A stretch of DNA of 51,441 bases, taken from contig DAOOVO010000018.1 in assembly GCA_035370245.1 (NCBI GenBank), positions 1-51,441 of the forward strand, read 5' to 3'. Origin of the DNA: Pseudobacteroides sp035370245 (GTDB taxonomy: Bacteria > Bacillota > Clostridia > Acetivibrionales > DSM-2933). Numbering within the stretch: position 1 is the stretch's first letter; the number at the start of each line of letters is the position of its first letter. A program made the position numbers and the translations under genes. The notes under the pieces were generated by a model, which saw only the letters and a list, made by a program, of their open reading frames with translations, was not told the origin of the DNA and did no database searches. Positions 32,905-41,740 of the stretch are shown one piece after another.

Positions 32905-33354
32905 ATGATTACATCAAATCGTGAAAAAGTATTAAGAGAACTGATAAGACAAATTGAAGCAAAACTGGGGATACTGAATGAAATGGAATCTTCATGTTGT
33001 GGGGTATCTTTTACACAATGCCATGCAATTACGGAAATTGGTCGCAGTGGCAATATTTCGCTGAGTGAATTGGCGGAAAAATTAAATGTTGACAACAGCA
33101 CAATGAGCAGAACCGTTAACAATATTGTCAATAAGGGTTTGGCTAACAGGGAGATAGATCCGAATGATAGAAGATATGTTACCATATCATTAACTGAAGA
33201 AGGTAAAAAAGTATTTGAAGAAATAGAGTATACAATGAATAACTATTTCAAAAAAATATACGAAAATATTCCGGAGAACAAGAGGGAGCAAGTTTTGGAA
33301 AGTCTGAAGCTGTTAACGGATGCGATTACAAAAGGTGTTTGCTGTGGTAAATGA
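32905..33354 (+). CDS. MarR-family regulator with paired cysteines
   Basis: A 149-residue winged-helix regulator: 'NISLSELAEKLNVDNSTMSRTVNNIVNKGL' is the HTH and 'DPNDRRYVTISLTEEGKKV' the wing. Unusual Cys lie at C31, C32 and C39 ('SSCCGVSFTQCH') and at the end (C146, C147), which could sense thiols, metals or metalloids. Similar N-termini occur in MarR proteins near arsenic genes (family knowledge, from memory). It may control this locus through the palindrome at 25095-25113 or the leader at 29669-29722, but no binding site can be assigned. Confidence 0.8.
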   Translation: MITSNREKVLRELIRQIEAKLGILNEMESSCCGVSFTQCHAITEIGRSGNISLSELAEKLNVDNSTMSRTVNNIVNKGLANREIDPNDRRYVTISLTEEGKKVFEEIEYTMNNYFKKIYENIPENKREQVLESLKLLTDAITKGVCCGK

Positions 33355-33433
33355 TGATGTTTTCAAATGTTCAGTTTGGAATTTGAGCACGCTACACGCT
33401 AAGTATCAATCGAAATTACGAGGTGAGACAGCA

Positions 33434-34255
33434 ATGGTCGTTTCCGACTCTATAGGTGATTATTGCATAATAAATCATGAAACTAAGATGATAGATGAAC
33501 TAAATTTAATTAAAGCAGATAAAATTGTGTATGAAGTTGTGCGTATTGTTAATCGTATACCCCTTTTCCTTGAAGAACATTTATTACGATTGGAAAAATC
33601 ATTTTCTTTAATGTGTACACGTTTTATATATGATTTGGAAGTTATAAGAGCGGATATTGAAAAACTAATTTCGGTCCAAAAATTGGAAAACTGTAATGTG
33701 AAGATTGTGGCTACGGTTGTAGATAGCTGTCAGGTGGTTGCAATGTATTTAAGTGAGTTTTATTATCCTAAAATAGAAGAATACTCGAAAGGGGTATTTG
33801 TAAGTCTATTCAACATTGAGAGAGATGATCCGAATATCAAGAAGATTAATACTGATTATATAGATGCTATACACAAAAGATTAATAGAAACTAAAGCATT
33901 CGAGATACTTTTGGTAAATTCGAGCAATGAGATACTTGAAGGCAGCAAGTCCAATATATTTTTTGTTAAAGGAGAAAAAGTATTTACCGCACCGGATGAT
34001 CTTGTGTTAAAAGGGATAACAAGAAGTCTTGTAATAAATATTTGCAGCGAATTGGGAATAGATTTGGTAATGAAGGCTTTACCTGTTAGCGAACTGTCAA
34101 ATATTGAGGCTGCATTTCTCACGGGAACTTCAATAAAGGTATTGCCAATATCTAAGATAGACAACTATAATTTTTTGTCTGCTTCAAACAAGATTGTAGT
34201 TGATATTATGGAAAAATATGATGAACTTATTAACAACTGTTTAATGAACGGTTAA
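33434..34255 (+). CDS. Class IV aminotransferase-fold PLP enzyme
   Basis: A 273-residue fold-type IV PLP protein (branched-chain aminotransferase / D-amino acid aminotransferase / aminodeoxychorismate lyase group). 'DDPNIKKINTDYI' carries the likely Schiff-base Lys and 'EGSKSNIFFVKG', 'VLKGITRSLV' and 'AFLTGTSIKVLPI' match the PLP-phosphate region. The ATG at 33434 follows GAGGTGAG; the upstream open extension overlaps marR and is unlikely. In a BacA-type pathway an aminotransferase is needed to turn the keto acid into an amino acid, and either this or the class III enzyme could serve. Confidence 0.82.
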   Translation: MVVSDSIGDYCIINHETKMIDELNLIKADKIVYEVVRIVNRIPLFLEEHLLRLEKSFSLMCTRFIYDLEVIRADIEKLISVQKLENCNVKIVATVVDSCQVVAMYLSEFYYPKIEEYSKGVFVSLFNIERDDPNIKKINTDYIDAIHKRLIETKAFEILLVNSSNEILEGSKSNIFFVKGEKVFTAPDDLVLKGITRSLVINICSELGIDLVMKALPVSELSNIEAAFLTGTSIKVLPISKIDNYNFLSASNKIVVDIMEKYDELINNCLMNG

Positions 34256-34290
34256 TGTAAAGACATTGTTTAAAGTGGAGCTGATTTTTA

Positions 34291-35082
34291 TTGAATATTA
34301 TTGTTTGTGTTAAACAAGTGCCGGAAACTGCAAATGTAAAAATCAATAAAGATACCAATACCATTATTCGTGAAGGCAGCAATAGCATTATAAATCCGTT
34401 TGATCTTTATGCAGTAGAAGAGAGTATCAGGATAAGAGAATCTGTAGGAGGCAATGTAACTGCAATTAGTATGGGAATACCACAAGTGGTAGAATTGCTA
34501 AGAGAAGTAATAGCAATTGGAGCAGACAATGCAGTTTTGTTAAGTGATAAAGCTTTTGCCGGCGCTGATACGCTTGCGACTTCCCGTACCTTGGCAGCAG
34601 GTATACGAAAAATCGGTAACTATGATTTAATTATTTGTGGAAGACAATCAACGGATGGAGATACCGCTCAAGTAGGTCCCAGCCTTGCTGAAAAACTTGG
34701 AATACCGCATATAACATGCGTTAGTAAAATTGAAGAAATATCAAAGGATCCTATAAAATGTCACAGGCTTTTGGAAGACGGATATGAGATTGTTGAAATG
34801 CGTTTACCCGGACTGATAACAGTTGTAAAAGAAATCAACGAACCAAGGCTTCCTTCATTATTCGGCTTAAGAAAAGCTATGCAAGCAGAAATACCCGTCT
34901 GGACAGCCAAGGATATTGATATTGATTTTGAATTATGTGGAATTGCCGGTTCACCTACCTATGTATTGGACACATTTGCACCTGAGCATCATGTTGAAAA
35001 TGAAATACTAAACGGAGAGCCTGAACAGCAAGCAAAGATCGTTGCGGATAAACTTATGGATATTTTATACAAAAATAGTTGA
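34291..35082 (+). CDS. Electron-transfer flavoprotein beta subunit (FixA/EtfB)
   Basis: A 263-residue EtfB-like protein starting with TTG ('NIIVCVKQVPET') and containing 'NPFDLYAVEESIRI', 'ICGRQSTDGDTAQVGPSLAE' and the ETF loop 'MRLPGLITVVKEINEPRLPS'. It pairs with the alpha subunit encoded 71 bases downstream. Next to nitrogenase-like genes it recalls FixAB, which drives low-potential electrons to Fe protein by flavin-based bifurcation. FixC and FixX are not seen, so another partner dehydrogenase, perhaps the acyl-CoA dehydrogenase at 17745, would be needed. Confidence 0.88.
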   Translation: MNIIVCVKQVPETANVKINKDTNTIIREGSNSIINPFDLYAVEESIRIRESVGGNVTAISMGIPQVVELLREVIAIGADNAVLLSDKAFAGADTLATSRTLAAGIRKIGNYDLIICGRQSTDGDTAQVGPSLAEKLGIPHITCVSKIEEISKDPIKCHRLLEDGYEIVEMRLPGLITVVKEINEPRLPSLFGLRKAMQAEIPVWTAKDIDIDFELCGIAGSPTYVLDTFAPEHHVENEILNGEPEQQAKIVADKLMDILYKNS

Positions 35083-35153
35083 GGATAATTCTGGGCAGTT
35101 ATTGAACAAATGTTAATTATTCTGACAAAAATTAATGACTTGGAGTGTTTTTA

Positions 35154-36359
35154 ATGGCAAAATTAGAAATTTTGTCCGACAAATGTGTTAAGTGTTTGCA
35201 ATGTCTGAATGTATGCCCTTGTAATGCGATAAAAGAAGATAAAAACGTAATTTATATAGATGACAACTGTACATTATGTGGCGTTTGTATCTCAAAATGC
35301 AGTTTTAATGCGATAAGTCATGATAATTTTGTTACAAGTAAACCCGATATTGATGAATACAGAGGAATATTGATATTTGGAGAACAGAGAGACGGAAAGA
35401 TACCTGGTGTTGTTCATGAATTGTTGGGGGAAGGCAAGCGATTGGCCCGACAATTGGGTACAAATGTATCGGTGGTACTACTTGGAATTAATACTGATAA
35501 AATGATAAGAGAACTTTTTGCATTTGGTGCAGATATAGTTTTTCAAATAGATCATCCGCTTTTGGAATACTTCAATGATGAACTGTATGCGGACATAATT
35601 ACACAGGTTGTACTTCAAAATAAACCGGAGATTTTTCTAATAGGTGCAACCACATATGGAAGTTCATTGGCGCCACGCATAGCATCCAGGCTGAATACGG
35701 GTCTTACTGCCGATTGCACTTGCTTGGAGGTTGACGTTGAAAAGAGGTTGTTAAAGCAAACCAGACCCGCTTTTGGCGGAAATTTGATGGCTACAATAAT
35801 TTGTCCGAACCGCAGACCACAAATGTGTACGGTGCGGCCTAAGGTAATGAGACCTGTAGAGCCTGATTTTGACAGGGTTGGACAAATTATAAGGCCCGAT
35901 GTTGTTATTTCTCAGAACTTAAAGGTTAAAAAAATAGGTTTTATCAAGAATAAAGTTCAGAAAGTTAATTTGGCTGATGCAGATGTTATTGTGTCAGCCG
36001 GCAGGGGAATTCAGAAACCTCAGAATCTTGAACTAATTAGAGAATTTGCAGATTGCCTGGGCGCGGCAGTCGGAGCATCAAGGGCATTGGTGGATGCCGG
36101 GTGGATTGAATACAGTCATCAGATTGGACAGACAGGTATAAGTGTCAGGCCTAAAATTTATATTGCTTGCGGAATTTCGGGTGCAATACAGCACTTGGCG
36201 GGTATGATGTCGGCTAAATACATAATTGCAATTAACAAAGATCCGAATGCACCAATATTTAAAGTTGCAAATTTGGGTATAGTCGGCGAAATAGAGCGAA
36301 TTGTTCCGGCACTTATAAAGGAAATGAAAAACAGGAAACAGCAATACATAACTTGTTAG
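35154..36359 (+). CDS. Electron-transfer flavoprotein alpha subunit with ferredoxin domain (FixB/EtfA)
   Basis: A 401-residue EtfA with an N-terminal two-cluster ferredoxin domain (C11, C14, C17, C21 and C39, C42, C45, C49), then the usual flavin domains: 'GRGIQKPQNLEL', 'GASRALVDAGWI', 'HQIGQTGISVRPKIYIACGISGAIQH' and 'INKDPNAPIF'. Ferredoxin-fused EtfA proteins occur in bifurcating complexes of anaerobes. The start is ATG 35154 behind GGAG, not the GTG at 35145 inside that site. It can connect the locus's flavoenzymes to Fe-S acceptors such as the NifH-like protein. Confidence 0.88.
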   Translation: MAKLEILSDKCVKCLQCLNVCPCNAIKEDKNVIYIDDNCTLCGVCISKCSFNAISHDNFVTSKPDIDEYRGILIFGEQRDGKIPGVVHELLGEGKRLARQLGTNVSVVLLGINTDKMIRELFAFGADIVFQIDHPLLEYFNDELYADIITQVVLQNKPEIFLIGATTYGSSLAPRIASRLNTGLTADCTCLEVDVEKRLLKQTRPAFGGNLMATIICPNRRPQMCTVRPKVMRPVEPDFDRVGQIIRPDVVISQNLKVKKIGFIKNKVQKVNLADADVIVSAGRGIQKPQNLELIREFADCLGAAVGASRALVDAGWIEYSHQIGQTGISVRPKIYIACGISGAIQHLAGMMSAKYIIAINKDPNAPIFKVANLGIVGEIERIVPALIKEMKNRKQQYITC

Positions 36360-36390
36360 TTGTTTTGACAGAGGTTATCCGGAGGTTTAT

Positions 36391-37599
36391 ATGTTAAGGA
36401 TTGAAGAAGCAAAAGAAATTGTATTGAATAGTGTGGTAAAAGTAGATTCAGAAGTGGTAGATATAACATCTTCGTTAAACAGAATCCTTGCATGCGATAT
36501 ATATTCGGATATTGACCTGCCTGTTTTTGACAATTCAGCTATGGATGGTTATGCAGTTATTTCATCCGAACTTAAAGGAGCATCCTCTGAACAGCCTGTA
36601 TGTCTTGAGATAGTTGGAGAAATCCCTGCAGGATATACTTATTGTGGCAGATTGAAGAATGGAAGCGCTATAAAAATAATGACCGGTGCTCCGATTCCTG
36701 AAGGAGCTGACGCAGTTGTTCCAATTGAGTATACAAAAGCGGAAGGCAAACTGGTAAAAGTGTTTCGCGGCGTAAAAGAGAAAGAGAATATCAGATACAA
36801 AGGTGAAGATGTAACACGGGGAAAGGTAGTAATTGCGAAAGGCAAAAAATTATCCCCGGTTGATATAGGAATGCTTGCCGCACAGAATCTTCATACTGTC
36901 AGTGTTGCCAAAGCACCCAGTGTGAGTATATTGGCCACTGGAGATGAAATTATCGATATAGGAGAGGAATTGTCACCGGGTAAAATAAGAGATATTAATA
37001 GTTACAGTTTATATGCGAGTGTCATTAAATATGGGGGAATACCTGTAAGACTAGGTATTGCCAAGGACAATAAAGATGCGATATGTAAAAGTATTGAAAA
37101 AGGCTTAAATTCGGACATACTTTTAATTTCCGGAGGAGTATCTGTCGGAGACTATGATTTTGTGAAAGAAGTATTAATAGAAAAGGGAGTAAATATAAAA
37201 TTTTGGAAGGTTGCCATTAAACCTGGGAAACCGACACTTTTTGGAGTTAAGGGAAATACGTTGGTATTTGGATTGCCCGGCAATCCGATTTCTACATTGG
37301 TAACCTTTAGAGAGTTTGTATTACCTGCTATGTTTAAAATGCAGGGACGGATAGATAACCCAGTTGTCGAACGATATGCAGTTTTAGAGAGTGACATATC
37401 TGTAAAATCCGGACGAAGACATTACATTATGGGGCGCATTTGTTACAGGGACGGGACATATTTTACGAAACCTGTTGGAATTCAGAGCTCCGGTGCACTT
37501 AATTCGATGCTGCAATCCAATTGTTTGATAGTTGTACCGGAAGATACAGCTCAAATTAAAAGCGGTGAACGAGTTTTAGTGCAATTATTGGACGAATAA
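36391..37599 (+). CDS. moeA: Molybdopterin molybdotransferase MoeA
   Basis: A 402-residue enzyme of standard MoeA length. It carries 'DNSAMDGYAV', 'GAPIPEGADAVVPIE', the MPT-binding 'SVSILATGDEI' and 'LLISGGVSVGDYDFVKEVL', and 'VFGLPGNPISTLVTF'. It inserts molybdate into adenylylated molybdopterin. It begins 31 bases after the EtfA-type gene on the same strand, so the molybdenum cofactor genes look like part of the cluster transcript rather than a separate housekeeping unit. Confidence 0.92.
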   Translation: MLRIEEAKEIVLNSVVKVDSEVVDITSSLNRILACDIYSDIDLPVFDNSAMDGYAVISSELKGASSEQPVCLEIVGEIPAGYTYCGRLKNGSAIKIMTGAPIPEGADAVVPIEYTKAEGKLVKVFRGVKEKENIRYKGEDVTRGKVVIAKGKKLSPVDIGMLAAQNLHTVSVAKAPSVSILATGDEIIDIGEELSPGKIRDINSYSLYASVIKYGGIPVRLGIAKDNKDAICKSIEKGLNSDILLISGGVSVGDYDFVKEVLIEKGVNIKFWKVAIKPGKPTLFGVKGNTLVFGLPGNPISTLVTFREFVLPAMFKMQGRIDNPVVERYAVLESDISVKSGRRHYIMGRICYRDGTYFTKPVGIQSSGALNSMLQSNCLIVVPEDTAQIKSGERVLVQLLDE

Positions 37600-37611
37600 G
37601 GAGTAATTGGA

Positions 37612-38139
37612 ATGGTACCGATAGTTTCAGTAGTTGGAAAGAGCAATAGCGGAAAGACTACCCTGATAGAAAAATTAATTCCTATTTTAAAAGAAAAGGG
37701 ATATAAAGTGGGTGCCATAAAGCATGATGCTCATAAATTCGATATAGACCATGAAGGAAAAGATACTTGGAGAATGGCCAGGTCTGGGGCAAATACAGTT
37801 GTAATAACTTCTATGGAAAAGATAGCTATGATTAAAAATATTGATTGTGAAAAAAACTTGAACGAAATAGCACAATGGCTGTTTACAGATGTTGATATCA
37901 TTATAACTGAAGGTTATAAAAGTATGGATAAACCTAAAATAGAGGTTATACGGTTTGATAATCCTATAACCTCTGCGGATAATAACCTTATTGCATTAGT
38001 TGATAATTTTGCTGATGAAAAGTCTTTCGAGCTGCCGGAAGGCTTTGATAATATTAAGTTGTTCCGTTTTAAAGATATAGAGAAAATTGCCGATTTTATT
38101 ATTCAAAAATTTTTATGCAAAGATTCATCAAAAAGATGA
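37612..38139 (+). CDS. mobB: Molybdopterin-guanine dinucleotide biosynthesis protein MobB
   Basis: A 175-residue P-loop GTP-binding protein: 'VVGKSNSGKTTLIEKL' is Walker A, followed by 'KVGAIKHDAHKFDIDHEGKD' and 'DVDIIITEGYKS' typical of MobB. It assists MobA in attaching GMP to molybdopterin. It sits 12 bases after moeA. Its presence together with mobA (44796) indicates that the target enzyme uses the bis-MGD form, which matches the DMSO-reductase-family oxidoreductase at 7104. Confidence 0.9.
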   Translation: MVPIVSVVGKSNSGKTTLIEKLIPILKEKGYKVGAIKHDAHKFDIDHEGKDTWRMARSGANTVVITSMEKIAMIKNIDCEKNLNEIAQWLFTDVDIIITEGYKSMDKPKIEVIRFDNPITSADNNLIALVDNFADEKSFELPEGFDNIKLFRFKDIEKIADFIIQKFLCKDSSKR

Positions 38140-38164
38140 AGTTTAGCTTGAGGTATACGGGGTG

Positions 38165-39151
38165 ATGAAAATTTTAATTGATAAATATGGGCGCAAAATT
38201 GATTATCTGAGAATTTCAGTAACTGACAGATGCAATTTAAGATGCATATACTGTATTCCCCAATGCGGTGTAACTCAAGCAATGGAAGAAGATATGCTGA
38301 ATATAAGAGAAATTGCAAGTTTTGTTAAGGTAGCATTTTTACATGGTATAAGGAAAATAAAAATAACCGGAGGAGAGCCATTACTAAGAAAAGATATAGT
38401 ATCTTTAATTTCTTCTATAAAAGAAATTGATTCAGCCATAGACATATCAATGACCACTAATGGAGTTTTGATAAAAAAATTTGCATCGGAATTAAAAAAA
38501 GCAGGACTTAAAAGATTAAACATAAGCTTAGACTCATTATGCTCAGATAAATATAAGAAAATTACAAAGTACGGAGAACTCAAAGATGTGCTGACAGGCA
38601 TTGAAAAGGCGATAGAATTGGGATTTTTTCAGATTAAGGTAAACACTGTCATTATAAGGGGTATTAACTTTGAAGAGATATTGGACTTTGTTCACTTTTC
38701 CATGCAAACCGGAATTATCGTTAAATTTATAGAATATATGCCGACAAAAAACAGTCTTGACGGGTATGCAAGAAAGTTTGTATCTGCCGATGAAATGAAA
38801 TTACTATGTAATGAGGCTTACAGCCTTTTGCCGACAGTAGTGGAAGGAAACGGACCGGCAAAATATTATGCAATATCTGGTACAAATGGGATTATCGGGT
38901 TTATTAGTCCACTAAGCCGTAAGTTTTGTTCTGACTGTAATAGAATAAGGTTGACATGTGACGGAAGACTTGTTTCGTGTCTGTATGCACAGGAATCGAT
39001 TGATATTAAAAACAGTCTTAGAAATGGGCAAAATATTGACGAGGTTGCTAAACTGTTATTTAGAGCAATTGCAAGCAAACCGGCAAGCCATAGTTTGATT
39101 GTTGAAGATAGACAAATGGATTTCTGTTCAATGATGAGAATAGGAGGATAA
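38165..39151 (+). CDS. moaA: GTP 3',8-cyclase MoaA
   Basis: A 328-residue radical SAM enzyme. The SAM cluster Cys are in 'TDRCNLRCIYCIP'; the second cluster Cys are in 'KFCSDCNRIRLTCDG'; the C-terminal Gly-Gly ('MMRIGG') needed for catalysis is present. It makes the first intermediate of molybdopterin from GTP with MoaC. ATG 38165 is used rather than the GTG before it. moaC begins three bases after its stop, with the GGAGGA site lying in its last codons. Confidence 0.92.
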   Translation: MKILIDKYGRKIDYLRISVTDRCNLRCIYCIPQCGVTQAMEEDMLNIREIASFVKVAFLHGIRKIKITGGEPLLRKDIVSLISSIKEIDSAIDISMTTNGVLIKKFASELKKAGLKRLNISLDSLCSDKYKKITKYGELKDVLTGIEKAIELGFFQIKVNTVIIRGINFEEILDFVHFSMQTGIIVKFIEYMPTKNSLDGYARKFVSADEMKLLCNEAYSLLPTVVEGNGPAKYYAISGTNGIIGFISPLSRKFCSDCNRIRLTCDGRLVSCLYAQESIDIKNSLRNGQNIDEVAKLLFRAIASKPASHSLIVEDRQMDFCSMMRIGG

Positions 39152-39154
39152 AAT

Positions 39155-39640
39155 TTGACAGAAGAATTGAGCCACTTGGATACGGAAGGCAAAGCAAAAA
39201 TGGTGGATGTTTCGAATAAAGAGCCTTCATTCAGAGAAGCTGTTGCACAGGCTTCGATAGAGATGTCAGAGCAGCTTATTGAGTTGGTTAAATCAAATAA
39301 AGTTGCCAAAGGAGATATTTTTAGTGTGTCAAAATGTGCGGGCATTATGGCTGCAAAACAGACAAGCATGTTGATACCTCTTTGCCATCAAATACCTTTG
39401 GATAAAGTAGAATTGGATTTCTACATTGAAAATAACCGTATTGTTATCAGAAGTTTTGCCAGGGCATATTCTAAAACCGGAGTTGAAATGGAGGCATTAA
39501 CTGCGGCATCTGTTGCGGCATTGACAATATATGATATGTGTAAAGCAGTGGATAAAAGCATAGTTATTTCAGAAATTAAGCTACTTAAAAAGGTTGGCGG
39601 CAAAAGTGGGGAATTTTGCAGGGAAGATTTAAGTAGATGA
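39155..39640 (+). CDS. moaC: Cyclic pyranopterin monophosphate synthase MoaC
   Basis: A 161-residue protein starting with TTG behind AGGAGGA. Family motifs are visible: 'MVDVSNKEPSFREA', 'IMAAKQTSMLIPLCHQIPL', 'KTGVEMEALTAASVAALTIYDMCKAVDK' and 'KVGGKSG' with the catalytic Lys. It acts directly after MoaA. MoaD and MoaE (MPT synthase) are not encoded in the window and must come from elsewhere in the genome. Confidence 0.92.
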   Translation: MTEELSHLDTEGKAKMVDVSNKEPSFREAVAQASIEMSEQLIELVKSNKVAKGDIFSVSKCAGIMAAKQTSMLIPLCHQIPLDKVELDFYIENNRIVIRSFARAYSKTGVEMEALTAASVAALTIYDMCKAVDKSIVISEIKLLKKVGGKSGEFCREDLSR

Positions 39641-39789
39641 ACTGTATTGCTAAGTTATCAACTTTTAAAACCGATCAATTGCAAATGATATTAAACCAGT
39701 GAAGGCAAAAAAAGGAATGTTATATAGTATCAAAGAAATATACACAAAGGATATGTAAATTTTAAGATAAGAAAGAGAGGAAGTCCAAA

Positions 39790-40254
39790 GTGGTTGGAAG
39801 GGTCTACTCATTGAATATAAGCAAGGTTAAAGGAACTACAAAGCATCCTGTTGCTGAGATAGAAGCAATTGCAAATTATGGTTTTGAAGGCGACGCACAT
39901 TCAGGAAATCATATAAGGCAAATTAGTCTTCTTTCTATAGAAAGTATTATGAAACAGAACAGTATCAACCGGGATAATAAAATTGATTTAGTCCTGAAAC
40001 CGGGTGATTATGCAGAAAATATTACCACACAGGGTATCGATTTGGGGAAACTTGAAATAGGTGATTCTCTGTTGATTGGTAAAGATGTAGAATTGAAAGT
40101 ATCAAAAATAGGTAAGGAATGCCATAATAAATGTGAGATATTTAAGAAAGTTAATAACTGTATAATGCCAAAACAAGGTTTATTCGCTGTCGTAGAAAAA
40201 TCCGGCAGAATAAAAATAGGTGATGAAATAAGGGTGAGAAAATGCTTAAAATAG
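39790..40254 (+). CDS. MOSC-domain protein
   Basis: A 154-residue stand-alone MOSC (molybdenum cofactor sulfurase C-terminal) protein with a GTG start behind GAGAGG. 'GFEGDAHSGNHIRQISLLS', 'LKPGDYAENITTQGIDL' and 'IGKECHNKCEIFK' follow the clostridial MOSC type found beside mogA. Its stop overlaps the mogA start by 13 bases. MOSC proteins bind or transfer sulfur or cofactor; the exact role of this short form is not settled. Confidence 0.85.
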   Translation: MVGRVYSLNISKVKGTTKHPVAEIEAIANYGFEGDAHSGNHIRQISLLSIESIMKQNSINRDNKIDLVLKPGDYAENITTQGIDLGKLEIGDSLLIGKDVELKVSKIGKECHNKCEIFKKVNNCIMPKQGLFAVVEKSGRIKIGDEIRVRKCLK

Positions 40255-40727
40255 CAGTAGTAACGATATCCGACAGTGTATCGAGGGGTCAAAGGGAAAG
40301 TATCAGTGACAAAGTAATTGCTGAAACGGTAAAAAGTATCGGCATAGTTAACAGTCACATAACAATTCCGGATGAATTGGATACAATAGCAGAATGTTTG
40401 AGGGATTTAGCGGATAGTGGAAATGTGGATATTATATTGACAACAGGAGGGACCGGATTGAGTCCCAGGGATGTTACTCCTGAAGCTACATATAAGGTGA
40501 TTGACAGAGAAATTGCCGGTATTGCCGAAAAAATGAGAATGGAAACTTCAAAGTATTCGCCAAATGCCATATTATCGCGAGCAGTTGCCGGAACCAGGAA
40601 AGATACGCTCATTATAAATCTTCCCGGAAGTCCGAAAGCAGTAAAGGAATGTTTAGAAGCAATCTTGCCCGTTTTAGTGCATGCAGTTGATGTTATCAAA
40701 GGAAGAGTGGTAAGATGTGGAGGGTAG
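40242..40727 (+). CDS. mogA: Molybdopterin adenylyltransferase MogA/MoaB
   Basis: A 161-residue MogA/MoaB-type protein with 'VVTISDSVSRGQRES', 'DIILTTGGTGLSPRDVTPEA' and 'TLIINLPGSPKAVKECLEAI'. It adenylylates molybdopterin before MoeA adds the metal. It overlaps the MOSC gene, which implies translational coupling. It is the last cofactor gene before the IS cluster; mobA, probably once next in line, lies 4 kb further on. Confidence 0.9.
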   Translation: MLKIAVVTISDSVSRGQRESISDKVIAETVKSIGIVNSHITIPDELDTIAECLRDLADSGNVDIILTTGGTGLSPRDVTPEATYKVIDREIAGIAEKMRMETSKYSPNAILSRAVAGTRKDTLIINLPGSPKAVKECLEAILPVLVHAVDVIKGRVVRCGG

Positions 40728-40915
40728 CTATTAACTAATGGAGTCAGGACCTTTGAAAATTGTTGTGCAGTATCGGTTATAAGAATACCTAGCTATATCG
40801 AACAGGAAAAATAATAGCTTTTACCCTTCAGTTTTCTCGATGTTGTTTACTATTGATAGTTTTTGATTAGCTGTTCTCAATCGTAAATAATATGGGGATA
40901 GAACCCCGAGAGTTT
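40728..40915. other. Intergenic gap before the first IS66 copy
   Basis: This 188-base gap holds no gene. A short GGGGATAGAACCCC inverted repeat occurs near its end (about 40893-40906), but no clear terminator follows mogA. The IS66 left end begins at 40916. Confidence 0.4.
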
Positions 40916-41036
40916 GTAAGCGTCAAATATACCATCACATAGTATAACAGTTGCGAAGTTGATACAATCACAATAAATACAGTTGAAAAAGTTGAAAAAG
41001 TAAGCAAACTTTTTCAACCAGAAACGGAGTGATTGT

Positions 41037-41390
41037 ATGGACACACAAAAAGTAGCGGCAGAGTACCGATTGTCGCAATGGGCACAAGTGATACAGGCAC
41101 AGCAGGAAAGCGGGCAAAGTGTCAAGGATTTCTGTAAGACGGCAGGGATAAGCAGAAACGCATACTTTTACTGGCAGAAGAAGTTACGGAAGGCTGCTTG
41201 TACAGAGTTTTCAAAAACGGAAGAACCCAGTAATATTGTGCCGAGTGGATGGATGCAACTTACGCCGAAACAGGCGCAACACGCAAAAGAAACGTTGGGC
41301 ATTGAAATTAACGGCTGTCATGTTGCTGTGAATGATGAAACAAATCTTGAACTGCTGAAAAAAGTCTGCAGGGTATTGAGGTCGCTATGA
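41037..41390 (+). CDS. IS66 accessory protein TnpA (copy 1)
   Basis: A 117-residue HTH protein ('WAQVIQAQQESGQSVKDFCKTAGISRNAYFYWQKKL') of the IS66 TnpA type, presumed to bind the element ends. The gene overlaps tnpB by four bases (ATGA). The identical protein is encoded at 45537. With tnpC lost, this copy cannot transpose alone but could be helped by another IS66 element. Confidence 0.85.
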   Translation: MDTQKVAAEYRLSQWAQVIQAQQESGQSVKDFCKTAGISRNAYFYWQKKLRKAACTEFSKTEEPSNIVPSGWMQLTPKQAQHAKETLGIEINGCHVAVNDETNLELLKKVCRVLRSL

Positions 41391-41740
41391 TAAGATGGAG
41401 TGGCAAACCAGTGTATCTCTGCTGCGGATACACAGATATGAGAAAATCCATAAATGGCCTGATGTCGCTTGTACAGGAGAGTTTTTCCCTTGACCCGTTT
41501 GCAGACGCATTGTTTGTGTTCTGCAACCGTAACCGGAACAGGCTTAAAATCCTCGAATGGGACGGAGACGGGTTCTGGTTGTATTTTAAGCGTTTGGAAC
41601 GCGGGCGTTTTCGCTGGCCATCGGAGGGGGACAGCGCCACAATGGTTCTTGATGTGAATGAACTATCGTGTCTGATTGACGGAGCCAGGCTGGAAAAAAA
41701 GCTTAGCCGTAAGGAAGTATTTGAGCGGCAAATTTCGTAA
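41387..41740 (+). CDS. IS66 accessory protein TnpB (copy 1)
   Basis: A 117-residue IS66 Orf2 protein with the typical 'PVYLCCGYTDMRKSINGL' start and 'FVFCNRNRNRLKILEWDGDGFWLYFKRLERGRF' core. It is needed together with TnpA and TnpC for transposition in characterised IS66 elements; its biochemical role is unclear. It is the last intact gene of the truncated copy. Confidence 0.9.
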   Translation: MIRWSGKPVYLCCGYTDMRKSINGLMSLVQESFSLDPFADALFVFCNRNRNRLKILEWDGDGFWLYFKRLERGRFRWPSEGDSATMVLDVNELSCLIDGARLEKKLSRKEVFERQIS

